Shown piece by piece: positions 53,877-60,990 of a DNA stretch of 64,000 nucleotides. The stretch lies in the NCBI RefSeq assembly GCF_009799805.1, contig NZ_CP047050.1, forward strand, positions 2,370,001 through 2,434,000. The letters run 5' to 3'. The stretch's first letter is position 1. Each line of letters opens with the position of its first letter. The DNA comes from Myroides phaeus. GTDB lineage: Bacteria; Bacteroidota; Bacteroidia; Flavobacteriales; Flavobacteriaceae. The notes below the pieces were generated by a model, which did not search any database, was not told where the DNA came from, and worked only from the letters and a program-made list of their open reading frames with translations. The position numbers and the translations under genes are program-made.

Positions 53877-54749
53877 ATGTCCACTTTACTATATAAAAAA
53901 GCCACAATAGCAGATTGTGATTTGCTAACAGAAACGGCTATAACTGCAAAAAAACATTGGGGATATGCCGATGAGCTTATTCGCCAATGGATTGATTTAC
54001 TAACGATTACAGAGGAGAATTTTAAAAGAGGTAATCTTTATAAATGTTACTTAGCGGATGAATTTATAGGTTTCTTTGCCTTAGTGCCTAAAGGAGATTA
54101 TATAGCATTAGAACACCTTTGGTTTTTACCTGATTTTTTAAATAAAGGCTATGGTACACAGGTTATAAAAGAAATTAAACGTATCAGCAAAGAAGAAGGT
54201 TATAAATATATTGAGGTATTTGCTGATCCCAATACAGATGGATTCTATCAAAAAGTAGGAGGAACTGCAGTTAAGAGTGTACTGACAAATGTTCCAGGGC
54301 GTATGATGAGTGTTTTTCACGTTACTGTTACAGACGAACAATGGATTGATTTGCCTACGGTAGGATTAGTTGTAGTTAATAATGGTCAATTATTATTGGC
54401 TTATAGCAACAATAAGAAAGCGTGGTACTTGCCAGGAGGAAAGGTTGATCAAGGAGAAAATAAGCAAGAAGCTTTGATTAGAGAAGTTGAAGAAGAATTA
54501 GCTGTTACGCTGGATCCTTCTAAAATGACATCTCTTTTACAGGTGTCTGCACCTGCTTATGGAGAAAAGTTAAATATTATGATGCGTCAGCAATGTTTCC
54601 TTTATGACTTAGGTGAGCAGGAAATACATCCAACAAATGAAATAGGAGCCGTGAGGTATTTTAGTTATAGCGACTATAAACAAGAGCTTGTTTTAGTACC
54701 AGGCGTTTTAATGGTTTATGATTTCTTGAAGAAAGAAAGACTTTTATAA
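53877..54749 (+). CDS. GNAT-NUDIX fusion protein
   Basis: 290 residues with two enzymatic domains. The N-terminal GNAT domain (about 1-145) has LEHLWFLPDFLNKGYGTQVI as its acetyl-CoA loop. The C-terminal NUDIX hydrolase (about 155-285) has the Nudix box beginning GGKVDQGENKQEALIREVEEEL, i.e. G-x5-E-x7-REVEEEL, which binds Mg for pyrophosphate hydrolysis. It opens with VGLVVVNNGQLLLAYS. No frameshift or gap separates the halves, so the fusion is genuine. Coupling of acetylation and nucleotide-derivative hydrolysis suggests a modified-metabolite repair role, but substrates are unknown. Confidence 0.9.
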   Translation: MSTLLYKKATIADCDLLTETAITAKKHWGYADELIRQWIDLLTITEENFKRGNLYKCYLADEFIGFFALVPKGDYIALEHLWFLPDFLNKGYGTQVIKEIKRISKEEGYKYIEVFADPNTDGFYQKVGGTAVKSVLTNVPGRMMSVFHVTVTDEQWIDLPTVGLVVVNNGQLLLAYSNNKKAWYLPGGKVDQGENKQEALIREVEEELAVTLDPSKMTSLLQVSAPAYGEKLNIMMRQQCFLYDLGEQEIHPTNEIGAVRYFSYSDYKQELVLVPGVLMVYDFLKKERLL

Positions 54750-54787
54750 GGAAAAAGGCTATCCTATACAGGATAGCCTTTCTTATT
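54750..54787. terminator. Bidirectional terminator
   Basis: Stem AAAGGCTATCC / GGATAGCCTTT (54754-54764 / 54771-54781), between convergent genes. Confidence 0.85.
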
Positions 54788-54803
54788 TTAGATACTAATT
54801 TGA

Positions 54804-55367
54804 TTAGAATTTGTAACCAACAGAAATTTGGAATACGCTATTCTTAGCGTCTGTTTTTACTCCAGCTTGGCTTTTGAAAGCTTCAGTTAAACCAAAGTTG
54901 TAACGAGCATCAAAAAATACACCTACTGGTAATTCATATCCTAAACCAAGGTTAAGGCCAAAGTCAAATCCTTTAGTCATATCTTTAATATCCTTACCAT
55001 CTAATTCAGATTTTACATTAAATCCGAATTGTGGACCAGCTTGTACGTTTAAACCTTCATAAACGTAATATTTAGCCATAACAGGTACATTGATATAGTG
55101 TAATTCGGCTTTTATATCTTTGTTTAAAAAAGAGTATTCAGCTCCTTGTGTAGAATATAAAATCTCAGGTTGAACAGAGAATTTTTCGTTCACAAAGATT
55201 TCAGCAACTCCACCAATATTGAAACCAGTTAATGATGAAGACCCTTCACCAGTTAAAGTTGCAATATTTAAACCTCCTTTAGCACCTATTTTTACATCTG
55301 GTGTTTGTGCATTAGCTGTTAAACTAAAAGCTAACGCAGCTAATAACGATAGTGTGATTTTTTTCAT
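54804..55367 (-). CDS. Small outer-membrane beta-barrel protein (porin-like)
   Basis: 187 residues with a Sec signal peptide (MKKITLSLLAALAFSLTANA, then QTPDVKIG) and an alternating beta-barrel pattern ending in aromatic Phe (SVFQISVGYKF), the outer-membrane insertion signal. It fits the OMP_b-brl_2 group of 8-strand barrels common in Bacteroidota (IGAKGGLNIATL, VQPEILYSTQGAEY, HYINVPVMAKYYVYEGLNVQAGPQFG). Function unknown, often structural or adhesion-related. A minus-strand TACATTTG box lies upstream. The FNR-like site of the divergent ABC gene lies in its upstream region too. Confidence 0.9.
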   Translation of the reverse strand: MKKITLSLLAALAFSLTANAQTPDVKIGAKGGLNIATLTGEGSSSLTGFNIGGVAEIFVNEKFSVQPEILYSTQGAEYSFLNKDIKAELHYINVPVMAKYYVYEGLNVQAGPQFGFNVKSELDGKDIKDMTKGFDFGLNLGLGYELPVGVFFDARYNFGLTEAFKSQAGVKTDAKNSVFQISVGYKF

Positions 55368-55391
55368 TGTTCTTATGTTTTATATTTTTAT

Positions 55392-55399
55392 CAAATGTA
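55392..55399 (-). promoter_or_regulatory. -7 box of barrel protein gene
   Basis: TACATTTG on the minus strand, 25 bp before the start codon. Confidence 0.55.
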
Positions 55400-55480
55400 G
55401 TTAAATTTTAATAATTCGCATTTTGTTAGTATTTATTTAACAGTTCCTGTTCTTTCGTACCAGCGTGATTTTGCGTTTTA

Positions 55481-55494
55481 TTGATGTAGGTCAA
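55481..55494. promoter_or_regulatory. FNR-like operator upstream of ABC exporter gene
   Basis: TTGAT-GTAG-GTCAA, an inverted repeat close to the Crp/Fnr-family consensus TTGAT-N4-ATCAA. Its right edge is exactly 22 bp before the -7 box TATCTTTG (55517-55524), so its centre is about 42 bp before the predicted start, the class II activator position. Confidence 0.65.
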
Positions 55495-55516
55495 ATACTT
55501 ATATAAGTAACATAGC

Positions 55517-55524
55517 TATCTTTG
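55517..55524 (+). promoter_or_regulatory. -7 box of ABC exporter gene
   Basis: TATCTTTG. The predicted transcript would begin close to the ATG at 55529, so the mRNA could be leaderless or nearly so. Confidence 0.55.
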
Positions 55525-55528
55525 TATT

Positions 55529-57316
55529 ATGAATTTATTTAAGATATTAAAGAAGATTAAGCCCTTTGTGGCTAATTATAAACGGTTAATTATAGGAACG
55601 TTAGTTCTTACAGCAGTCGGTTCTTTTGCGGTTCAAGTAAATGCTATTGTTCTTCGCCGTTTGGTAGATGAACTGACAAATGTAATAAATGGTTTACACG
55701 ATTTGAACTACGGCTATAAGATGCTGCTGATTTGTAGTGCTATTTTAATTAGCAAGGAGATTATACTTGCGTTTATTCAATTCGGACAGAAATTCTTTGG
55801 TGAGAAATTGCGTATTTACGTATCAAGAGACATATCACAATTGGTTGTAGATCGCATCTTGACGTATCGAATGGCATTTTATACTTCTGACGACAATGAT
55901 AGCGGAAAATTACAAACTCGTATTGACCAAGGTATAAGTAGTATTACCCGATTAATACAGAATTTCTTTATTGATATATTACCTCTTTTCGCCAATGCTA
56001 TTGTTGCTTTGATATTTATTTATAGTGCCAATGTTTATGTGGGACTGGTAAGTACTGCAATGATACCTTTATATTTCTATGTAAGTCAGCGACAAGCAAC
56101 AAAACTAAAGGGGTATAGACGTAAAATGCGTAGTTATAGAGAGAATAAGAACAACGGAATAATCTCGTTGATTAATTCAATTACTGTTATCAAGTCTTTT
56201 GTACGTGAACCATTAGAAGCCAAAAAGCACGAAGCGATTCAGTATGATATGACAGAGAACCAATTGCAAACAAGACGTACAAGTTTTGTATTTGATGCCG
56301 TGAAAGGATTTATAGAGCAATTCGGATTGGTAGTCATTATTCTATTAACTGCTTATTTTGTGTTGAAGGGAGAAATGACTGTTGGTGCTATTATGTTTCA
56401 CGTTCTATTGTTTAATAATGTTACAGCGCCTATACGTCAGTTACACCGTATTTATGATGATGTGAATGATGCGATGATTTACTCAGAAAGCTTTTTTGAA
56501 ATTGTAGATGCAGAAGATGAGGTTGAATCTACTGGATCGTATATTCCCAAAGAAGTTAAAGGGAAAATAGAAATTAAAGACGTTCGCTTTGACTACCCTA
56601 ATGGCACTACGGCATTGAAAGATGTATCGATGACTATTGTACCAAATGAAACTACGGCTTTAGTAGGGCTAAGTGGAGCGGGGAAGAGTACAGTCATTAA
56701 TCTATTAGATAAGTTTTATGCACCTACAAAAGGACAAATATTTTTAGACGGTATTGATTTAGCAGAGTACGATACTAAAGAACTCCGTAAACACATAGGC
56801 TTAGTGCTTCAAAAGAACCACATCTTTCAAGGAAGTATTGAAGATAATATCCGCTATGGTAATCCGCAAGCTACTTTTGAGGAAGTAGAGCAAGCGGCTA
56901 AGCAAGCGTATATACACGAGCAGATTATGGATTTACCGAAAGGATATCAAGCTGACGCACGTTTGTTATCAGGAGGACAACAACAGCGTATTGCCATTGC
57001 ACGACTGTTCTTAAAGAATCCTGCTATTATCTTTTTAGATGAACCAACAGCAAGTTTGGATGCTATTGCCACTGAACAGATAAAACTGAGTTTAGATGCT
57101 ATTAAGGAAAACCGTACGGTAATCATTGTGTCACATAGTATTTCTCAGATAATAGATGCCAATAATATTATCGTAATGGAAAAAGGGCAAGTGGTTGAAA
57201 GTGGTACACACGAAGTTTTATATGATAATAAACAAACGTATTACGATATATTCTCAGCGATGGCAAATAGCTTGAACTTAGATAAAATATCACATACGTT
57301 AAACCAAGACGAATAA
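55529..57316 (+). CDS. ABC transporter, fused permease and ATPase (ABCB type)
   Basis: A homodimeric exporter half-transporter of 595 residues. Six membrane helices lie in the first 310 residues, with the coupling-region sequence YRRKMRSYRENKNNGIISLINSITVIKSFVRE. The nucleotide-binding domain follows from about 340: Walker A LVGLSGAGKSTV, Q-loop LVLQKNHIFQGSIEDNIRYG, signature LLSGGQQQRIAIARL, Walker B IIFLDEPTASLD and H-loop IIVSHSISQI. The substrate is unknown; lipid or drug export is typical. The upstream FNR-like palindrome and the crp/fnr gene 2.5 kb away suggest it belongs to a small regulon with ribB. Confidence 0.93.
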   Translation: MNLFKILKKIKPFVANYKRLIIGTLVLTAVGSFAVQVNAIVLRRLVDELTNVINGLHDLNYGYKMLLICSAILISKEIILAFIQFGQKFFGEKLRIYVSRDISQLVVDRILTYRMAFYTSDDNDSGKLQTRIDQGISSITRLIQNFFIDILPLFANAIVALIFIYSANVYVGLVSTAMIPLYFYVSQRQATKLKGYRRKMRSYRENKNNGIISLINSITVIKSFVREPLEAKKHEAIQYDMTENQLQTRRTSFVFDAVKGFIEQFGLVVIILLTAYFVLKGEMTVGAIMFHVLLFNNVTAPIRQLHRIYDDVNDAMIYSESFFEIVDAEDEVESTGSYIPKEVKGKIEIKDVRFDYPNGTTALKDVSMTIVPNETTALVGLSGAGKSTVINLLDKFYAPTKGQIFLDGIDLAEYDTKELRKHIGLVLQKNHIFQGSIEDNIRYGNPQATFEEVEQAAKQAYIHEQIMDLPKGYQADARLLSGGQQQRIAIARLFLKNPAIIFLDEPTASLDAIATEQIKLSLDAIKENRTVIIVSHSISQIIDANNIIVMEKGQVVESGTHEVLYDNKQTYYDIFSAMANSLNLDKISHTLNQDE

Positions 57317-57339
57317 GTCTTTACCAACCGTTAGATGTC

Positions 57340-57372
57340 AAAAGACCTGCATTTATTTGTAGGTCTTTTTTT
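57340..57372 (+). terminator. Intrinsic terminator after ABC exporter gene
   Basis: Stem AAAGACCTGCA / TGTAGGTCTTT with one G-U pair, then T residues. Confidence 0.8.
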
Positions 57373-57386
57373 GTGGTTTTAATTTA

Positions 57387-57400
57387 TTGACCTATATCAA
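57387..57400. promoter_or_regulatory. FNR-like operator upstream of ribB-crp operon
   Basis: TTGAC-CTAT-ATCAA, the same type of inverted repeat as at 55481-55494, ending 22 bp before the -7 like sequence GACCTTTG (57423-57430). Confidence 0.65.
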
Positions 57401-57422
57401 TGTTTCTACTTAGGTGATACAA

Positions 57423-57430
57423 GACCTTTG
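57423..57430 (+). promoter_or_regulatory. -7 box of ribB-crp operon
   Basis: GACCTTTG, one mismatch to TAnnTTTG, 18 bp before ATG 57449. The TTG at 57428 inside it is therefore not a start codon. Confidence 0.5.
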
Positions 57431-57448
57431 GCGTATAAACTAAAAGAG

Positions 57449-58105
57449 ATGAAAACATTAGAAAATACACTTAACCACTTTGGTTGGGATAGTCAAGAAA
57501 GGGTTGAAAATGCATTGAGCTTTTTAAAAAGTGGCAAGGGAATATTGTTGTTAGACGATCAAGATAGGGAGAATGAAGGGGATATTATTTTTTCTGCTCA
57601 TTTGATGTCAGAGCAAGATATGGCTCTATTAATACGCTATTGCAGTGGAGTTATTTGTTTATGTCTAACCAATGAAAAGGCAGATGAGTTAGCCTTGCCT
57701 TATATGGTAGAGGAAAACAGTAGTCGTTTTCAAACTCCGTTTACAATTACAATTGAAGCAGCTAAGGGAGTTACAACAGGACTATCTGCTGCTGATAGAT
57801 TGACAACAGTTCGCGCTGCGAGTAACAAAGATGCTGTTAAAGCTGATTTAGCGCGTCCTGGACATATATTTCCTCTTCGTGCTAAGAATGGTGGTGTACT
57901 TGAGAGAAACGGGCATACGGAAGGCGCAATTGATTTAATGAAATTGGCAGGATTACCTCCACAGGCAGTTTTGTGCGAATTGATGAATGACGATGGAACT
58001 ATGGCGCGTTTAGTTGAGGTAGTTGATTTTGCTAAGGAGCATAAGATGACTGTACTTAGTATAGCCGATTTGGTTTATTACCGTACTTTTGTAATTGACA
58101 AATAA
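57449..58105 (+). CDS. ribB: 3,4-dihydroxy-2-butanone-4-phosphate synthase (stand-alone RibB)
   Basis: Converts ribulose 5-phosphate to the four-carbon unit of riboflavin. 218 residues from ATG 57449. Metal and substrate motifs [44 protein letters not shown] and [14 protein letters not shown] are intact. The GTP cyclohydrolase II domain of fused RibBA is absent. The length and sequence resemble the stand-alone RibB of gammaproteobacteria, which suggests transfer or a second, regulated copy besides a housekeeping RibBA elsewhere, an inference. It sits with the Crp/Fnr gene 9 bp downstream and shares an FNR-like operator with the ABC exporter gene. Confidence 0.94.
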   Translation: MKTLENTLNHFGWDSQERVENALSFLKSGKGILLLDDQDRENEGDIIFSAHLMSEQDMALLIRYCSGVICLCLTNEKADELALPYMVEENSSRFQTPFTITIEAAKGVTTGLSAADRLTTVRAASNKDAVKADLARPGHIFPLRAKNGGVLERNGHTEGAIDLMKLAGLPPQAVLCELMNDDGTMARLVEVVDFAKEHKMTVLSIADLVYYRTFVIDK

Positions 58106-58114
58106 GCATTACAT

Positions 58115-58690
58115 ATGAAACAGTTGATTGCCTATATACAAGAGCGTATAAGCGTGTCAGAAGCGGATTTAGACCTTATTCTTTCCCGTTTTCACTATGA
58201 GAAGTTGGCAAAGGGAACGCAATTGACTTCGTCTGGACTTAGTACACAGAAGTTGTACTTTGTGTGTAAAGGATGTTTACGTATTTTCTATATCAATGAA
58301 GCAGGACAAGATGCAACTCGTTTCTTTGCTTTTGAGAACCAGTTTGCAACTGCTTTAGTTAGCTTTATCAATACCTCTCCGTCGTCTGAGTATTTACAGG
58401 CATTAGAAGAGAGTGAGGTTTTTGCAATTACACATAATGATTTTTACAATCTATTAGAAGAAGTACCTCAATGGGAGAAGTTTTATCGTCAGTACCTTGA
58501 GTTTGCTTACGTAAACAATACAAATAGACTGTTTGCAATGGTTACTATGGATGCGTCTGAACGATATTGCGAATTGCTGAAGCAAAACCCGTTGATTGTA
58601 CAGCGATTGCCTAATAAGATTGTTGCTTCCTATTTGAATATTTCTCAGGAAACGTTAAGTAGAATAAAAGCAAAGGTTATAATGTCATAA
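58115..58690 (+). CDS. Crp/Fnr-family transcriptional regulator
   Basis: 191 residues: a cyclic-nucleotide-binding-type beta roll (about 20-110, LTSSGLSTQKLYFVCKGCLRIFYI), a dimerisation helix (about 112-140) and a C-terminal helix-turn-helix (LPNKIVASYLNISQETLSRIKAKV). The recognition helix has E-T-L-S-R, the ExxSR pattern by which FNR reads TTGAT half-sites. The N-terminal Cys ligands of an FNR iron-sulfur cluster are not present, and the cAMP-binding residues are not obviously conserved, so the signal is unknown. Cotranscribed with ribB; likely acts at the two nearby FNR-like sites, including its own operon. Confidence 0.9.
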   Translation: MKQLIAYIQERISVSEADLDLILSRFHYEKLAKGTQLTSSGLSTQKLYFVCKGCLRIFYINEAGQDATRFFAFENQFATALVSFINTSPSSEYLQALEESEVFAITHNDFYNLLEEVPQWEKFYRQYLEFAYVNNTNRLFAMVTMDASERYCELLKQNPLIVQRLPNKIVASYLNISQETLSRIKAKVIMS

Positions 58691-58756
58691 GTGTTTACGC
58701 GATGCATTATATTGAGTATATTCCAAAGTGTATAAGTGTTTAAGACAAGATAGAAA

Positions 58757-58792
58757 AGAAAAAGCCACCCGTGTTGAGGTGGCTTTTATATT
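58757..58792. terminator. Bidirectional terminator
   Basis: Stem AAAAGCCACC / GGTGGCTTTT (58760-58769 / 58778-58787) between the crp gene and the convergent barrel gene. Confidence 0.85.
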
Positions 58793-58820
58793 GTAAGATC
58801 GCTTTCGTGTGTAAGATGTA

Positions 58821-59315
58821 TTAGAATCTGTATCTAATTGCAAGACCTAAGTCAGCACGGATACCGTCTCTGTAGCTATCGTTTAAATAAACCTCAGGAC
58901 GTAAGTCAAGAGAAATTTGCAAAGGAATATCGAAGTTGTATTCAATACCAACTGTACCAGTTACAAGTCCGAATGCTCCACTGCCAGAGCGTCTTTCTCC
59001 TTTGTGAGTTTCGCTATAGTTCCAAGTTCCCACAGCAGCACCAGCACCAGCGTACCAGTTAAAACCACCTTCTATATTCCATACCCATTCATAGATACCT
59101 GTTACCTTTACAGCATCATAATGATTATGAGATCTCCAACCTAAATCTAATTCAAGACGGTTGTTTTTACTTAAGTCTCTTTGGTAAGAAATTTCTGTTC
59201 CTAATCCACTGTTTCCTCCGAAGCGCAATCCAATAGCATTTTTAGGACTGTTTTGTGCCTGAGCAGAGAATGCAAACCCTGCGATAAGGGCTGCCGAAAG
59301 CAATAATTTTTTCAT
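58821..59315 (-). CDS. Small outer-membrane beta-barrel protein
   Basis: 164 residues with signal peptide (MKKLLLSAALIAGFAFSAQA, then QNSPKNAIG), alternating beta strands, and the C-terminal Phe (DLGLAIRYRF) of outer-membrane barrels. YQRDLSKNNRLELDLGWRSH and WNIEGGFNWYAGAGAAVGTW are typical strand-turn patterns. It resembles the small OmpA/OmpW-like proteins of Bacteroidota. Function unknown. A good promoter (-33 and -7) precedes it on the minus strand. Confidence 0.88.
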   Translation of the reverse strand: MKKLLLSAALIAGFAFSAQAQNSPKNAIGLRFGGNSGLGTEISYQRDLSKNNRLELDLGWRSHNHYDAVKVTGIYEWVWNIEGGFNWYAGAGAAVGTWNYSETHKGERRSGSGAFGLVTGTVGIEYNFDIPLQISLDLRPEVYLNDSYRDGIRADLGLAIRYRF

Positions 59316-59339
59316 TGTATTTTATTTTTTGTACGGTTT

Positions 59340-59371
59340 CAAATGTAGTATAAATAGAATTAGTTCGCAAA
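59340..59371 (-). promoter_or_regulatory. Promoter of barrel protein gene
   Basis: Minus strand: TTTG (59371-59368), 20-bp spacer, TACATTTG (59347-59340), 24 bp before the start codon. Confidence 0.65.
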
Positions 59372-59418
59372 AAAAGAATTTTTGAATTCTATATTTTGTT
59401 GATTAATTGATAGATAGT

Positions 59419-59448
59419 TTTGTTTTTTCTCATTTTTTCATATATTTG
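59419..59448 (+). promoter_or_regulatory. Promoter of NhaC/MetT-like transporter gene
   Basis: TTTG (59419-59422), 18-bp spacer, TATATTTG (59441-59448). Predicted start near 59454, exactly where the riboswitch-like P1 stem begins. Confidence 0.7.
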
Positions 59449-59453
59449 CGGTA

Positions 59454-59600
59454 TTATTATCAAGAATTTGACTGAATAACCTTCAGGAAAATAGCAACCT
59501 GCAACAACAAGCAAGGTGCTGCAATCGATAAGCCAGGAATGGAAAAAATGTTGTAACTGCTTCTTTATAAGCAGGGCTATTTCTACGTTTCTGGCGAATA
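59454..59600 (+). promoter_or_regulatory. SAM-I-clan riboswitch candidate
   Basis: P1: TTATC (59457-59461) with GATAA (59527-59531). TTATCAAGA opens it, as in SAM-I. A short P2 uses CTGAA/TTCAG (59472-59476 / 59482-59486). J2/3 is AGCAACC (59493-59499); P3 CCTGC/GCAAGG (59498-59502 / 59511-59516); then GGTGCT (59515-59520) leads straight back into P1, so P4 is missing. The P3 loop ACAACA (59504-59509) can pair with TGTTGT (59549-59554) downstream. Downstream stems: CTGCTT/AAGCAG (59557-59562 / 59569-59574) and GCCAG/CTGGC (59532-59536 / 59591-59595). The core matches the SAM-I/SAM-IV clan; the exact class is uncertain. Confidence 0.6.
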
Positions 59601-59628
59601 AAACAATTTTAAACTTTTAAATTAAGTT

Positions 59629-60921
59629 ATGTCAGAAAACAAATTTTACTCCTTAATTCCCTTTTTAGTATTTATTGCTGTGTTCTTAGGATGTGGTATT
59701 GCCTTAGGTGATTTCTACAAACTACCATCGCCTGTTGCTATTTGTATTGGTATTGTAACAGCATTTATCCTTTTTTATAAAACTCCTTTACAAGACAAAG
59801 TTGTTTCTTTAGTAGAAGGTTGTGGTGATAGTAAGATTATCACAATGTGTTTGATCTATTTGTTAGCTGGTGCGTTTGCTACAGTAACGAAAGCTATCGG
59901 AGGAGTAGATATGATGGTAAACATAGGGTTGAGTTTTATACCTGTTGCTTATCTTGGTGTTGGAATCTTCATTATAGCAAGTTTCTTGTCTTTGTCTATT
60001 GGTACGTCTGTGGGAACTATTGTTGCCTTAGGACCTATTGTTATTGGTTTAGCTGAGAAAACAGGGAGTTCAATGGGACTATTATGTGGTTCGTTGTTAG
60101 GAGGAGCTATGTTTGGAGATAATTTGTCTATTATTTCTGATACGACTATTACAGCTACGCAAACTTTGGGCTGTCAGATGAAAGATAAGTTTAGAGCGAA
60201 CTTTAAACTGGCATTACCAGCAGCAATTTTAACGATTGGTGTTTTGTTATTTATGAAAAGTAATGACGCAGGTGTGAGTTTAGACTTAGATCCTAATCAC
60301 AATTACTGGGTGGTTATTCCGTATATTCTAATTATTGTATTAGCCTTATCGGGCGTACAAGTATTCGTTGCCTTGTTTATTGGTATAGTCGTAGCGGGTA
60401 TTGTAGGGTTAGTTCAAATGAATTATGACTTATTTGGCTTTGCTAATCTTATATACCAAGGGTTTTTATCAATGACAGAAATCTTTTTACTTTCTATGCT
60501 TACAGGGGGAATGGCTCGTATGGTAGAGAAAGAAGGGGGAATCCAATGGTTGTTGACTAAAATGAAGAGTCGTATGAAAACACCTAAGAGTGCTGAGTAC
60601 GGTATTGCAGCATTAGTATCTGGTGTAGCAGTATGTTTAGCTAATAATACAGTGTCTATTCTTGTAGCGGGTAATCTTGCAAATGATGTTGCTAAGGAGT
60701 ATAAGTTAGACAGACCACACGTAGCGTCTATCTTAGATATTTTTGCGTGTGTTGTTCAAGGTGTATTGCCGTATGGAGCACAAATCTTAATCTTATTGAG
60801 TTTTTCTAATGGTAACTTAGATTATCTTGATTTGATGAAACACGCTTACTACTTTGGTTTACTGCTTCTTGTAACGTTAGTTTATATGACTTTCTTTAGA
60901 AAACAAGCACAAACTGCGTAA
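59629..60921 (+). CDS. NhaC-superfamily transporter (MetT-like candidate)
   Basis: An inner-membrane secondary transporter of 430 residues with about 11-12 helices. Family features: GDFYKLPSPVAICIGI, the discontinuous helix SIGTSVGTIVALGPIVIGLA, GSLLGGAMFGDNLSIISDTT (conserved Asp residues) and the repeat equivalent ALVSGVAVCLANNTVSILVAGN. The superfamily contains Na/H antiporters and predicted methionine transporters (MetT) known to be controlled by SAM riboswitches. Because of the SAM-like leader, methionine or a related compound is the better guess for the substrate, but sodium exchange cannot be excluded. Single gene. Confidence 0.85.
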   Translation: MSENKFYSLIPFLVFIAVFLGCGIALGDFYKLPSPVAICIGIVTAFILFYKTPLQDKVVSLVEGCGDSKIITMCLIYLLAGAFATVTKAIGGVDMMVNIGLSFIPVAYLGVGIFIIASFLSLSIGTSVGTIVALGPIVIGLAEKTGSSMGLLCGSLLGGAMFGDNLSIISDTTITATQTLGCQMKDKFRANFKLALPAAILTIGVLLFMKSNDAGVSLDLDPNHNYWVVIPYILIIVLALSGVQVFVALFIGIVVAGIVGLVQMNYDLFGFANLIYQGFLSMTEIFLLSMLTGGMARMVEKEGGIQWLLTKMKSRMKTPKSAEYGIAALVSGVAVCLANNTVSILVAGNLANDVAKEYKLDRPHVASILDIFACVVQGVLPYGAQILILLSFSNGNLDYLDLMKHAYYFGLLLLVTLVYMTFFRKQAQTA

Positions 60922-60949
60922 AATAAAGTACAACAAAATACAAATTGTT

Positions 60950-60957
60950 TATATTTG
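60950..60957 (+). promoter_or_regulatory. -7 box of fabG
   Basis: TATATTTG. It contains the TTG at 60955 that would extend the frame; the real start is ATG 60991. Confidence 0.55.
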
Positions 60958-60990
60958 CGTTTAGTTCAAAATATAAAATTGGATTTACAA

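Larger units (their letters stand above)
59316..59628. other. Divergent intergenic region, barrel gene / NhaC-type gene
   Basis: 313 bp holding the minus-strand promoter of the barrel gene, the plus-strand promoter of the transporter gene, and the riboswitch-like leader. No ORF of note. Confidence 0.7.
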
